Made by a program: the position numbers and the translations under genes | Assembly: GCA_046160675.1 (NCBI GenBank) | Contig: JBJXHH010000128.1 | Coordinates: 1 to 6,398 of the forward strand | Direction of reading: 5' to 3' | DNA: 6,398 bases | Origin: JACMJP01 sp046160675 | GTDB taxonomy: Bacteria; Bacteroidota; Bacteroidia; Chitinophagales; BACL12 | In this document: positions 1-6,201 of the stretch, one piece after another | Numbering within the stretch: the first letter of the stretch is position 1 | Layout of the letters: each line of letters opens with the position of its first letter | The notes under the pieces: model-generated | Databases searched by the model: none | Told to the model about the DNA's origin: nothing | What the model saw: only the letters and a program-made list of their open reading frames with translations

Positions 1-1331
1 TCAAAATTTGCAAGCCTGTCATTTTCACTGAGGTTATCCAGGTTTTTTGCGTCATCATTGAACATTACATAAATATCACTCCCTGTTACCATAGATGTGT
101 AAGAGGAATAGTACCCGCTGTCATTGCTTGTTATCTGTCTTTTCGGGATGGCTTGTACCCAATCAATACTCATATCAGGGCTCACATTTGCTACCAGGAG
201 TGAGTTATAATAATAAGTGTAGGTAGTTCTTGTTGTGCCATTTGTAGAAGTATAAGTGTTTGTTACAATTGTGAAATATTCAGCTATCATAACAATACCA
301 CCATCTTCCCTTAAAATAAAATCCCGCAAATCAAAATTATAAATATCCTTGCCCTTCTCTGCCCTTCTCTCACTCATAAATTCTGATAACTCATTTTTAT
401 CAAATTCTTTAAAGCCTTCCTGCTCAAATGAACCTGTAGCAGGATTAAAAGAAAAGAAACAAACACCACTATAACCCCCGCCAAATTTATCACTGTAAAA
501 ACCCCCGCAAACCACAGTGCCATTTTCCATTACCCTGAAGTTAATATCAACGATAAATTTTCCGCTTCTTAAAGCCAGTTTATAAGAATCTACTTGTTCA
601 CCTTCTTCTGTATGTGATATAAGCAAGTAACTATATGAAGGTTTCCCCAACTTGAACACTTTTATAGATTCATCATACTTAATTGCCATCACATACACAT
701 TTCCTGCATCATCTACCTGTGCCCGTTTTGCGTAAAATGTATATGCCTCGTAAGTATTTTTTACCCCATCACTCCACTTTTCTTCAAGGTTGCCTGCATA
801 AACATTGATCGTATAAGCATATACATTGTCATCATCCGTTCCGGGAAAACTCACTATAGAGAGGTATTGTTCATTCTTAGATATATCAAAACTGAATTCG
901 CTGTTTCTCTTACTTTCAATGGTTGCAACCAGATTCGCTTTGGGGTTGATACGCAAAGTGGTTGGGTCCATTTCAAACGCATACAGTTTTTCAACGTCTT
1001 CTTTCCTGCTGAAATGAGAGCCGAAAACATATAACTTTTGGTTAAAGAGTATGGTATTTTCGTATTGCAGATCATCTCCATCAGCTTCCATTTCCAATTC
1101 TTCGGAGATTTTTACATTATAATTTTTATCATACCGTTCAATGGTAAGTTTTGCTTTCAGAAAATCAACATCCACTCGTACTGCATAAAACGCATCAGAA
1201 CTTGTCCCAATAATGTCATAAATAGTAGAACGTTTTGGTTCTGACATTTCTTCGCTGAGATCCAATTTTGGGTTTTGAGGATAAGTTATTGTGACAGTGG
1301 GTAATAAGAGACAAAGAAGTAGTTTTTTCAT
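1..1331 (-). CDS. Secreted protein of unknown function, beta-propeller-like (3' end cut by window edge)
   Basis: Read on the minus strand from the ATG at 1331-1329, 443 codons run without a stop to the window edge, so the C-terminus is missing. The product begins MKKLLLCLLLPTVTITYPQN, which fits a short signal peptide (residues 1 to about 18) and export across the inner membrane. The rest is soluble-looking, with many short beta-strand-like stretches separated by acidic turns (for example KLYVFGS at 99-105, GNVYVMAIKYD at 210-220, GTVVCGGFYS at 271-280, GGIVMIAEY at 344-352). This suggests a beta-propeller or similar repeat fold, but no blade motif is clear enough to name a family. A Thr/Tyr-rich segment lies at 357-376, followed by a DWVQAIPKRQ segment (390-399) that resembles, from memory, uncharacterised secreted proteins of Bacteroidota. 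It starts 26 bases after the pyrD stop with no terminator between, so it is probably co-transcribed with pyrD. The function is unknown. The gene itself is well supported by its length, signal peptide and clean frame. Confidence 0.85.
   Translation of the reverse strand, partial: MKKLLLCLLLPTVTITYPQNPKLDLSEEMSEPKRSTIYDIIGTSSDAFYAVRVDVDFLKAKLTIERYDKNYNVKISEELEMEADGDDLQYENTILFNQKLYVFGSHFSRKEDVEKLYAFEMDPTTLRINPKANLVATIESKRNSEFSFDISKNEQYLSIVSFPGTDDDNVYAYTINVYAGNLEEKWSDGVKNTYEAYTFYAKRAQVDDAGNVYVMAIKYDESIKVFKLGKPSYSYLLISHTEEGEQVDSYKLALRSGKFIVDINFRVMENGTVVCGGFYSDKFGGGYSGVCFFSFNPATGSFEQEGFKEFDKNELSEFMSERRAEKGKDIYNFDLRDFILREDGGIVMIAEYFTIVTNTYTSTNGTTRTTYTYYYNSLLVANVSPDMSIDWVQAIPKRQITSNDSGYYSSYTSMVTGSDIYVMFNDDAKNLDNLSENDRLANF
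351..370. repeat. Perfect tandem duplication of a 10-base unit inside the left-edge gene
   Basis: The unit GCCCTTCTCT occurs twice head to tail (351-360 and 361-370). It lies inside the minus-strand secreted-protein gene, where it encodes part of the charged stretch ERRAEKGKD (residues 321-329). Ten is not a multiple of three, so gain or loss of one copy would shift the frame; the present frame is intact. Confidence 0.8.
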
Positions 1332-1357
1332 TGTATATTTTTCTTAAAAGATTTAAA

Positions 1358-2401
1358 TCATAGCTCTGATAACATGTTCCTAACAATTCCCTGTCCTTCA
1401 TAGATCATACCTGTATAGAGTTGTACAAGGTTAGCACCCCTGTTCATTTTTTCTTGTACATCTCTATCATTCATAATGCCACCAACACCAATGAGGGTGA
1501 ATTCTTTTCCCATTTCCCTGCGCAGAAACCAGAGAATATCATTTGACTTTTGAGCCAGTGGCTTGCCGCTTAACCCACCCGTACCAATACTCTCAAGCAT
1601 TTGAGGTGAAGTTTTGAGGTTTGTTCTATCAATAGTTGTGTTGGTGGCTATAATACCGCTGAGCCTTGTTTCTTTAGTTATCTCTACAATATCTTTCAAT
1701 TGTTCATTTGTAAGATCAGGGGCTATTTTTAAAAGTAGGGGTTTAGCAGAAGTTTTCTTTTGATTGATTTCCTGCAATCTGTTGAGAATATTTTTCAAAG
1801 GTTCTTTTTCCTGTAATTCCCGCAAGCCCGGTGTATTCGGTGATGAAACATTCACAACAAAATAATCAGCATGATCAAACAACTTTTCAAAACAAATAAC
1901 ATAGTCTTTCCATGCATCTTCATTTGTTGTTGTTTTGTTTTTCCCAATGTTCGCCCCAACAACTACTTTATATTTTTCTTTTGCCTTCAAGATTTTTTTT
2001 GATGACAAGTTTTTCACCATCGCATCAACTCCCGCATTATTAAAACCCATCCTGTTTATCAAGGCAAAATCATCTTTTAGCCGGAACAATCTTGGTTTAT
2101 CATTCCCGGGCTGCGCAAGCGGCGTAACAGTGCCAACTTCAATATGCCCGAAACCCAACCTTGCCATCAGATCGATGTATTCCGCATTTTTGTCAAACCC
2201 TGCAGCCAGTCCCACGGGGTTTTTAAAAGTGATTCCGAAAACCTCTCTTTCTAAACCTGGCTTATTTATGTTGTAAAGCTTATCATGAAAAAAACCATAA
2301 CCCGGAATCAATAACGCAGTACGAAATAAGGATAAAGCTAAATGATGGGCCGTTTCGGGTTTAAAACGGAAGAAAAGTGGCTTAACAAGAGACTTATACA
2401 T
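1358..2401 (-). CDS. pyrD: Dihydroorotate dehydrogenase (quinone), class 2
   Basis: This enzyme oxidises dihydroorotate to orotate in de novo pyrimidine synthesis, passing electrons through FMN to membrane quinone. The product is 347 residues, close to the usual class 2 length (E. coli PyrD is 336). Residues 1 to about 40 (starting MYKSLVKPLFFRFKPETAHH) are the helical extension typical of class 2 enzymes, which contacts quinone and the inner membrane. An alpha/beta barrel follows. AAGFDKNAE (66-74) carries the FMN-contacting Lys71, and INRMGFNNAG (115-124) is conserved. NVSSPNTPGLR (184-194) holds Ser187, matching the catalytic base Ser of class 2; class 1 enzymes use Cys. LLKIAPD (223-229), IATNTT (251-256), GGLSG (275-279), GVGGI (305-309) and LYTG (328-331) complete the substrate and FMN/phosphate sites. 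The start at 2401 fits the conserved N-terminus of the family. Nothing essential is missing. It is divergent from hscA and lies upstream of the left secreted gene. Confidence 0.97.
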   Translation of the reverse strand: MYKSLVKPLFFRFKPETAHHLALSLFRTALLIPGYGFFHDKLYNINKPGLEREVFGITFKNPVGLAAGFDKNAEYIDLMARLGFGHIEVGTVTPLAQPGNDKPRLFRLKDDFALINRMGFNNAGVDAMVKNLSSKKILKAKEKYKVVVGANIGKNKTTTNEDAWKDYVICFEKLFDHADYFVVNVSSPNTPGLRELQEKEPLKNILNRLQEINQKKTSAKPLLLKIAPDLTNEQLKDIVEITKETRLSGIIATNTTIDRTNLKTSPQMLESIGTGGLSGKPLAQKSNDILWFLRREMGKEFTLIGVGGIMNDRDVQEKMNRGANLVQLYTGMIYEGQGIVRNMLSEL

Positions 2402-2406
2402 CTGTG

Positions 2407-2414
2407 CAAATTTA
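2407..2414 (-). promoter_or_regulatory. Candidate -7 box for pyrD
   Basis: On the minus strand this reads TAAATTTG, an exact match to the Bacteroidota -7 consensus TAnnTTTG. It ends five bases before the pyrD ATG, so transcription would start at or next to the start codon, giving a leaderless or nearly leaderless message. No good TTG/TTTG element lies 17-23 bases upstream (the nearest TTG is about 26 bases away), which weakens the call. Confidence 0.35.
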
Positions 2415-2417
2415 CCC

Positions 2418-2440
2418 GTTCAGTGGTAAAAACTCTGAAC
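2418..2440. promoter_or_regulatory. Inverted repeat between the divergent pyrD and hscA promoters, possible operator
   Basis: The arms GTTCAG (2418-2423) and CTGAAC (2435-2440) are perfectly complementary around an 11-base spacer. A further GTTC at 2444-2447 forms a second small palindrome, GAACCAAGTTC (2437-2447), with the right arm. The element lies between the two candidate -7 boxes, where a regulator could affect both genes. A six-base repeat of this kind can occur by chance in a region this size, so the functional call is tentative. Confidence 0.3.
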
Positions 2441-2453
2441 CAAGTTCTTAGTT

Positions 2454-2461
2454 TAATTTTG
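2454..2461 (+). promoter_or_regulatory. Candidate -7 box for hscA
   Basis: TAATTTTG is an exact match to the Bacteroidota consensus TAnnTTTG. It lies 21 bases before the hscA ATG at 2483, which would give a short leader of roughly 15 bases. The upstream element is poor: only TCTG at 2434-2437, 16 bases away, resembles TTTG. Confidence 0.4.
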
Positions 2462-2482
2462 TGCTTTAATCGAATTGAAGTA

Positions 2483-4333
2483 ATGCCGCAGATTGCAATA
2501 AACATAAAAGAAGGAACTCTGAAGAGGGAGGAACTGATTGTAGGAATTGATCTTGGAACAACGAACAGCCTCGTTGCTATAATTGACAAAAACAGCGGAA
2601 ATCCTGTTGCACTAAGAGATGAGGCGAAAACTTCTATTGTTCCATCCATCATTCATTTTTCAAACACAGGAGAGATCACGGTAGGAAATGCAGCAAAGAA
2701 ATATTTAATAGACGATGCGGAAAATACAATTTACTCGGTGAAACGACTGATGGGAAAATCTTATAACGATGTAAGTGAATTTCATCAACACATTGGTTAC
2801 AAAATTATAGATGACAATACAGACAGCCTGGTAAAAATAAAAGCCGGTAATACATTTTACACCCCCATCCAGCTTTCTTCCTTTATTTTGAAAGAATTAA
2901 AAACAAGGGCAGAAATTGTATTACAACAAACAATCACAAAAGCGGTGATCACAGTTCCCGCTTATTTTAATGACACACAACGGCAGGCAACAAGAGATGC
3001 CGGGAAACTTGCCGGGCTTGATGTTCTGAGGATTGTGAATGAACCCACTGCAGCAAGTTTAGCCTACGGTTTCAGGGAGGAGAACAGCGAAGAGAAGATC
3101 ATTGCAGTGTATGACCTCGGCGGAGGAACGTTTGATATTTCCATCTTGAAACTATCTAACGGCATTTTTGAAGTACTTGCAACTAACGGCGATACTTTTT
3201 TAGGCGGAGATGATTTTGACAGGTTAGTAGTGGAATATTGGTTACACAAAAATGCAATAGATAAAACAAGCCTGACATCAAGTGAAATGCAGGAACTCAG
3301 GTTAAAAGCTGAAGAGGCGAAAAAGTATCTTTCAACACATGAAAGTTTTTCCTCCTCAGTAAAACATATAACATGTTCTCTTGATAAAACAATTTTTGAA
3401 AAGCTCATTTTGCCGCTAGTAGAAAAAACCATTAGCTGCTGCAAAAATGTTTTGCAGGATGCCGGACTATCGGTAAAAGAGATTCAAACTGTTATCATGG
3501 TAGGTGGCAGCACAAGGACACCCTTTGTGAAAAAAACAGTTTCAGAATTTTTTCAACAACCAGTAAATGATTCAGTAGACCCTGATGAAGTGGTTGCACT
3601 GGGTGCAGCCATCCAGGCTGATATTCTTGCAGGCAATCAAAAAGATATTCTTTTGCTGGATGTAACTCCATTGAGCCTTGGAATAGAAACCATGGGCGGG
3701 TTAATGGATGTACTCATACCCCGCAATAGTAAAATACCAACTTCTGCCGGAAGGCAATATACTACAAGCATTGACGGGCAAAGTAAATTGTTGATTTCAG
3801 TTTTTCAGGGTGAGAGGGACCTTGTTAGAGACAACAGAAAACTTGCAGAATTTGTTTTGACAAATATTCCCGGTATGCCCGCAGGTTTGCCTAAGATTGA
3901 AATTGTTTTTCAACTGAACGCCGATGGCATTTTAAAAGTAAAAGCGAGAGAACTGCGCAGTGGAGTGGAACAAAGCATAGATGTAAAACCTCAATATGGT
4001 TTAACAGAAGAAGAAATGGGTTTTATGCTGCTTGAAAGTATCAAACATGCGCAGGAGGATATGCGAACCCGTGGACTTGTAGAAGCAAAAGTAGAAGCAG
4101 AAAACATGATTGCAACATGTGAAGCATTCCTCAAAAAAAATAACGATTTTTTAAATGAAGACGAAGTTGCCGGAACACTGGCAAGAATAGAATTACTGCG
4201 AACCAAACTCAACTCAACGGATAAAGATGCAATTCATGCAAACATTGAAGAACTGAATGAATATACCCGTCCGTTTGCTGAACGTTTGATGGACATGGCT
4301 ATTAGCAAGGCGATGAAAGGAAAGGTAATATAA
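2483..4333 (+). CDS. hscA: HscA-type Hsp70 chaperone for Fe-S cluster assembly
   Basis: This is a cytoplasmic Hsp70 ATPase of the HscA branch, which in E. coli works with the J-protein HscB to release Fe-S clusters from the scaffold IscU. The product is 616 residues, the same length as E. coli HscA. The nucleotide-binding domain (about 20-385) has GIDLGTTNS (21-29), NEPTAASLAYG (186-196), DLGGGTFDIS (211-220) and MVGGSTRTP (339-347). The linker region LLLDVTPLSLGIETMGG (390-406) leads to a substrate-binding domain and a helical lid (about 500-616). Features pointing to HscA rather than DnaK are SVKRLMG (85-91), AIQADIL (376-382), QGERDLV (442-448), VKPQYGLT (501-508) and an ending in KAMKGKVI instead of DnaK's acidic tail. 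The start at 2483 was chosen because the sequence IAINIKEGTL just before the ATPase domain is typical of this family in Bacteroidota. An open frame extends 47 codons further upstream but runs into pyrD on the other strand. No hscB, iscU, iscS or fdx lies beside it. Confidence 0.92.
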   Translation: MPQIAINIKEGTLKREELIVGIDLGTTNSLVAIIDKNSGNPVALRDEAKTSIVPSIIHFSNTGEITVGNAAKKYLIDDAENTIYSVKRLMGKSYNDVSEFHQHIGYKIIDDNTDSLVKIKAGNTFYTPIQLSSFILKELKTRAEIVLQQTITKAVITVPAYFNDTQRQATRDAGKLAGLDVLRIVNEPTAASLAYGFREENSEEKIIAVYDLGGGTFDISILKLSNGIFEVLATNGDTFLGGDDFDRLVVEYWLHKNAIDKTSLTSSEMQELRLKAEEAKKYLSTHESFSSSVKHITCSLDKTIFEKLILPLVEKTISCCKNVLQDAGLSVKEIQTVIMVGGSTRTPFVKKTVSEFFQQPVNDSVDPDEVVALGAAIQADILAGNQKDILLLDVTPLSLGIETMGGLMDVLIPRNSKIPTSAGRQYTTSIDGQSKLLISVFQGERDLVRDNRKLAEFVLTNIPGMPAGLPKIEIVFQLNADGILKVKARELRSGVEQSIDVKPQYGLTEEEMGFMLLESIKHAQEDMRTRGLVEAKVEAENMIATCEAFLKKNNDFLNEDEVAGTLARIELLRTKLNSTDKDAIHANIEELNEYTRPFAERLMDMAISKAMKGKVI

Positions 4334-4367
4334 CGTCCATCCGGAAGAACAAAGTGTTGCACAACTT

Positions 4368-4399
4368 TTTGCATCCTTCGTTGCTCCTTTGTAGTATTG
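4368..4399 (+). promoter_or_regulatory. Candidate Bacteroidota promoter for the T9SS cargo gene
   Basis: TTTG (4368-4371) is followed after 20 bases by TAGTATTG (4392-4399), which differs from the consensus TAnnTTTG at one base. Both the spacing and the elements suit the Bacteroidota housekeeping sigma factor. The -7 box ends six bases before the ATG at 4406, so the transcript would have almost no leader. It lies in the 72-base gap after hscA and would allow expression independent of hscA. Confidence 0.4.
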
Positions 4400-4405
4400 T
4401 ACTCT

Positions 4406-6196
4406 ATGAATTACCCAAAAAAAATAACTTTTTTACTCGTACTGCTGATCTTGGGTTTACAGGGTAAAGCTCAATACTGTCCGGGTTGTGATATTGACTA
4501 TAGCTATACCGTACCGGGTGTTTATCCCGTTTCCTTACCTCCTGCAATTGCTGGAGAATATTATGAAACTGATCTAACGTTTGTGTTAGCAGAAGACACT
4601 GCTACTGATTTCGGAACATTTGAGTTTTTAAATTATCATATCATGGAGCCCCTGGGAATGCCCTACGGTTTAAATGCTTCCAGTGATCTTGGTGATTTTC
4701 CTGTGGATTATGATCCTGATGTGAGTTTGTATGGTTGTGTAAAGGTATGCGGAACGCCTCTGATAGCGGGTGTTTATAACATTACTGTTCCACTCATTGC
4801 AACATTGGAAGACCCTGCCGGCGATCAGCCTGCTGAATACTATCTGAGTATTGAAGTATTACCTCCTGCTGGAAGCTCTGGCGGTTTTTCTGCAAGCACT
4901 ACTTTTGGGTGTTCTCCGTCTGTTATCAATTTTACTACAAGTTACCCCAGTGATGGGGTCGATGGTTTTTCTTACGCATGGGATTTTGGTAACGGTTTTA
5001 CAAGTGTAGATGAGATTCCGTCTCCCCAATTTTATACTGCTTCAGATGTACCTGAAACATATATAGTTTCACACACAGTTACAATTGATACGGTGGGGTA
5101 CACTTTAGATTATGTCAAAATCACAGGCACTAATTGTGATGATTGCACTTTTTTCGGATGTACAGGTTTATTCCCTGAAGAAAAACCTGACCTGTATATC
5201 ATCATTGATGAACTGGGCATAAATACTTTTCCCGGTTTTGCTGATACTGATCCTCCCGTAACATTTATTTTAGATACAGAGATAGATCCATCAACTACCT
5301 ATACATTGGAAGCAAAAGATGATGATGGGGGCGCAACCGGTGGTGACGATAACTGCGGGAACGAAATTTTTTACGGCGATGCAGTAGGAATCACTACTCT
5401 TGATATCGGAGCAAGTAATGTTGAAATAAGTATTAGCCACCCCGTTATTACCTATACTTTTTACGATACGATAGTAATTTACCCGGTACCGGCTCCGCCA
5501 GTTGTAACCGCAACAAGTGAACTGGAATTTTGCGAAGGCGACAGTGTATTTTTATCTGCTGCCTATAATCCGGTTTATTCATATCAATGGTATCAAGATG
5601 CACTTCCAATAGTAGGCGCTGACAGTAGTGCATATATTGCTTTTACAAATGGAAATTACTCACTCATCGTTACTGCGGAAGGAGGTTGTGCCGATACTTC
5701 TGAAATTTTTAGTGTTTCAGTGTATGAATACCCGCCTGCATTGGTCATTTTAGTAGATGATAATTTGTTGTATACAACAAATGACTATTCGGTGCAATGG
5801 TATTATGAAGGAGATGCAATTCCGGGAGCCACAGATCTGGAATATGTTCCTGCTATTGAAGGTACTTATTCTGTTTGTGCCACAAATGTTTTTTGTACTA
5901 CATGTTCCCCTGAATTGAGTTTTGTTTTCCAGCAAATATCAGATATCCCAATATTTGATTTTCAAATTTACCCGAACCCGAATGACGGAAAATTTATCCT
6001 GGAGGGGAAAAATTTAACAGGAAATGTTACAGTAGAAATACAAAACATGTTAGGCGAAGAAATCTTCTCAAAACAAATGTTTGCTGATGGAAATTTAAAA
6101 GAAGAATTTAACCTGGGGTCATCTGCAGAGGGAATGTATTATCTTGAAGTAAAACAGGATAATACCATTCTTCAGCAGCTTATCCTTAAACAATAA
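4406..6196 (+). CDS. Multidomain secreted protein with PKD, Ig-like and T9SS C-terminal sorting domains
   Basis: The product is 596 residues, exported by Sec and then by the type IX system across the outer membrane. Residues 1-23 (MNYPKKITFLLVLLILGLQGKAQ) are a signal peptide. Residues about 33-153 form a beta-rich region with CGTPLIAGVYNITV (115-128), resembling putative Ig (He_PIG-type) domains. Residues about 160-242 are PKD-like with WDFGNG (192-197). Residues about 256-327 contain KPDLYIII and acidic loops and resemble a C2 domain. Two tandem Ig-like modules follow (about 365-440 and 444-509), with matching QWY...IVGA and QWY...IPGA cores. Residues about 514-596 are a type A T9SS sorting domain, with IYPNPNDGKF (521-530), NMLGEEIF (547-554) and GMYYLEVKQ (576-584). 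There is no catalytic motif, so adhesion, binding or a surface structural role is more likely than an enzyme; the ligand is unknown. There are 14 cysteines, many in close pairs. The ATG at 4406 is preferred to a TTG at 4397 because it starts the signal peptide directly. An aldehyde dehydrogenase gene follows after five bases. Confidence 0.93.
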   Translation: MNYPKKITFLLVLLILGLQGKAQYCPGCDIDYSYTVPGVYPVSLPPAIAGEYYETDLTFVLAEDTATDFGTFEFLNYHIMEPLGMPYGLNASSDLGDFPVDYDPDVSLYGCVKVCGTPLIAGVYNITVPLIATLEDPAGDQPAEYYLSIEVLPPAGSSGGFSASTTFGCSPSVINFTTSYPSDGVDGFSYAWDFGNGFTSVDEIPSPQFYTASDVPETYIVSHTVTIDTVGYTLDYVKITGTNCDDCTFFGCTGLFPEEKPDLYIIIDELGINTFPGFADTDPPVTFILDTEIDPSTTYTLEAKDDDGGATGGDDNCGNEIFYGDAVGITTLDIGASNVEISISHPVITYTFYDTIVIYPVPAPPVVTATSELEFCEGDSVFLSAAYNPVYSYQWYQDALPIVGADSSAYIAFTNGNYSLIVTAEGGCADTSEIFSVSVYEYPPALVILVDDNLLYTTNDYSVQWYYEGDAIPGATDLEYVPAIEGTYSVCATNVFCTTCSPELSFVFQQISDIPIFDFQIYPNPNDGKFILEGKNLTGNVTVEIQNMLGEEIFSKQMFADGNLKEEFNLGSSAEGMYYLEVKQDNTILQQLILKQ

Positions 6197-6201
6197 CCTT
6201 T

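Noticed and set aside
826..1244. Plus-strand small open frames at 826-1017 and 1038-1244
   Set aside because: They are opposite the continuous minus-strand secreted-protein gene and have no promoter or family resemblance.
2342..2482. A 47-codon upstream extension of the hscA frame starting at 2342
   Set aside because: It overlaps the N-terminal codons of pyrD on the opposite strand, shows no Hsp70-like sequence, and would make the protein longer than the family norm. The ATG at 2483 gives the family-typical N-terminus.
3064..3444. Minus-strand open frame of 126 codons inside hscA
   Set aside because: It lies entirely antisense to a strongly conserved Hsp70 coding region and has no recognisable protein features. 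The other short antisense frames over pyrD, hscA, the T9SS gene and the left-edge gene were rejected for the same reason.
4133..4140. Run of eight A in hscA (another at 4417-4424 near the start of the T9SS gene, seven at 2288-2294 in pyrD) as slippage or phase-variation sites
   Set aside because: All three frames are intact and the encoded residues fit their families. Runs of this length are expected in AT-rich coding DNA.
4351..4370. Possible terminator after hscA: AAAGT and ACTTT arms with an 8-base loop and a few T residues
   Set aside because: The stem has only five mostly A-T pairs, too weak for a convincing intrinsic terminator. The same T run also supplies the TTTG of the candidate promoter.
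4397..4405. A TTG start for the T9SS cargo gene at 4397
   Set aside because: An ATG three codons later gives a normal signal peptide, and the TTG overlaps the candidate -7 box.
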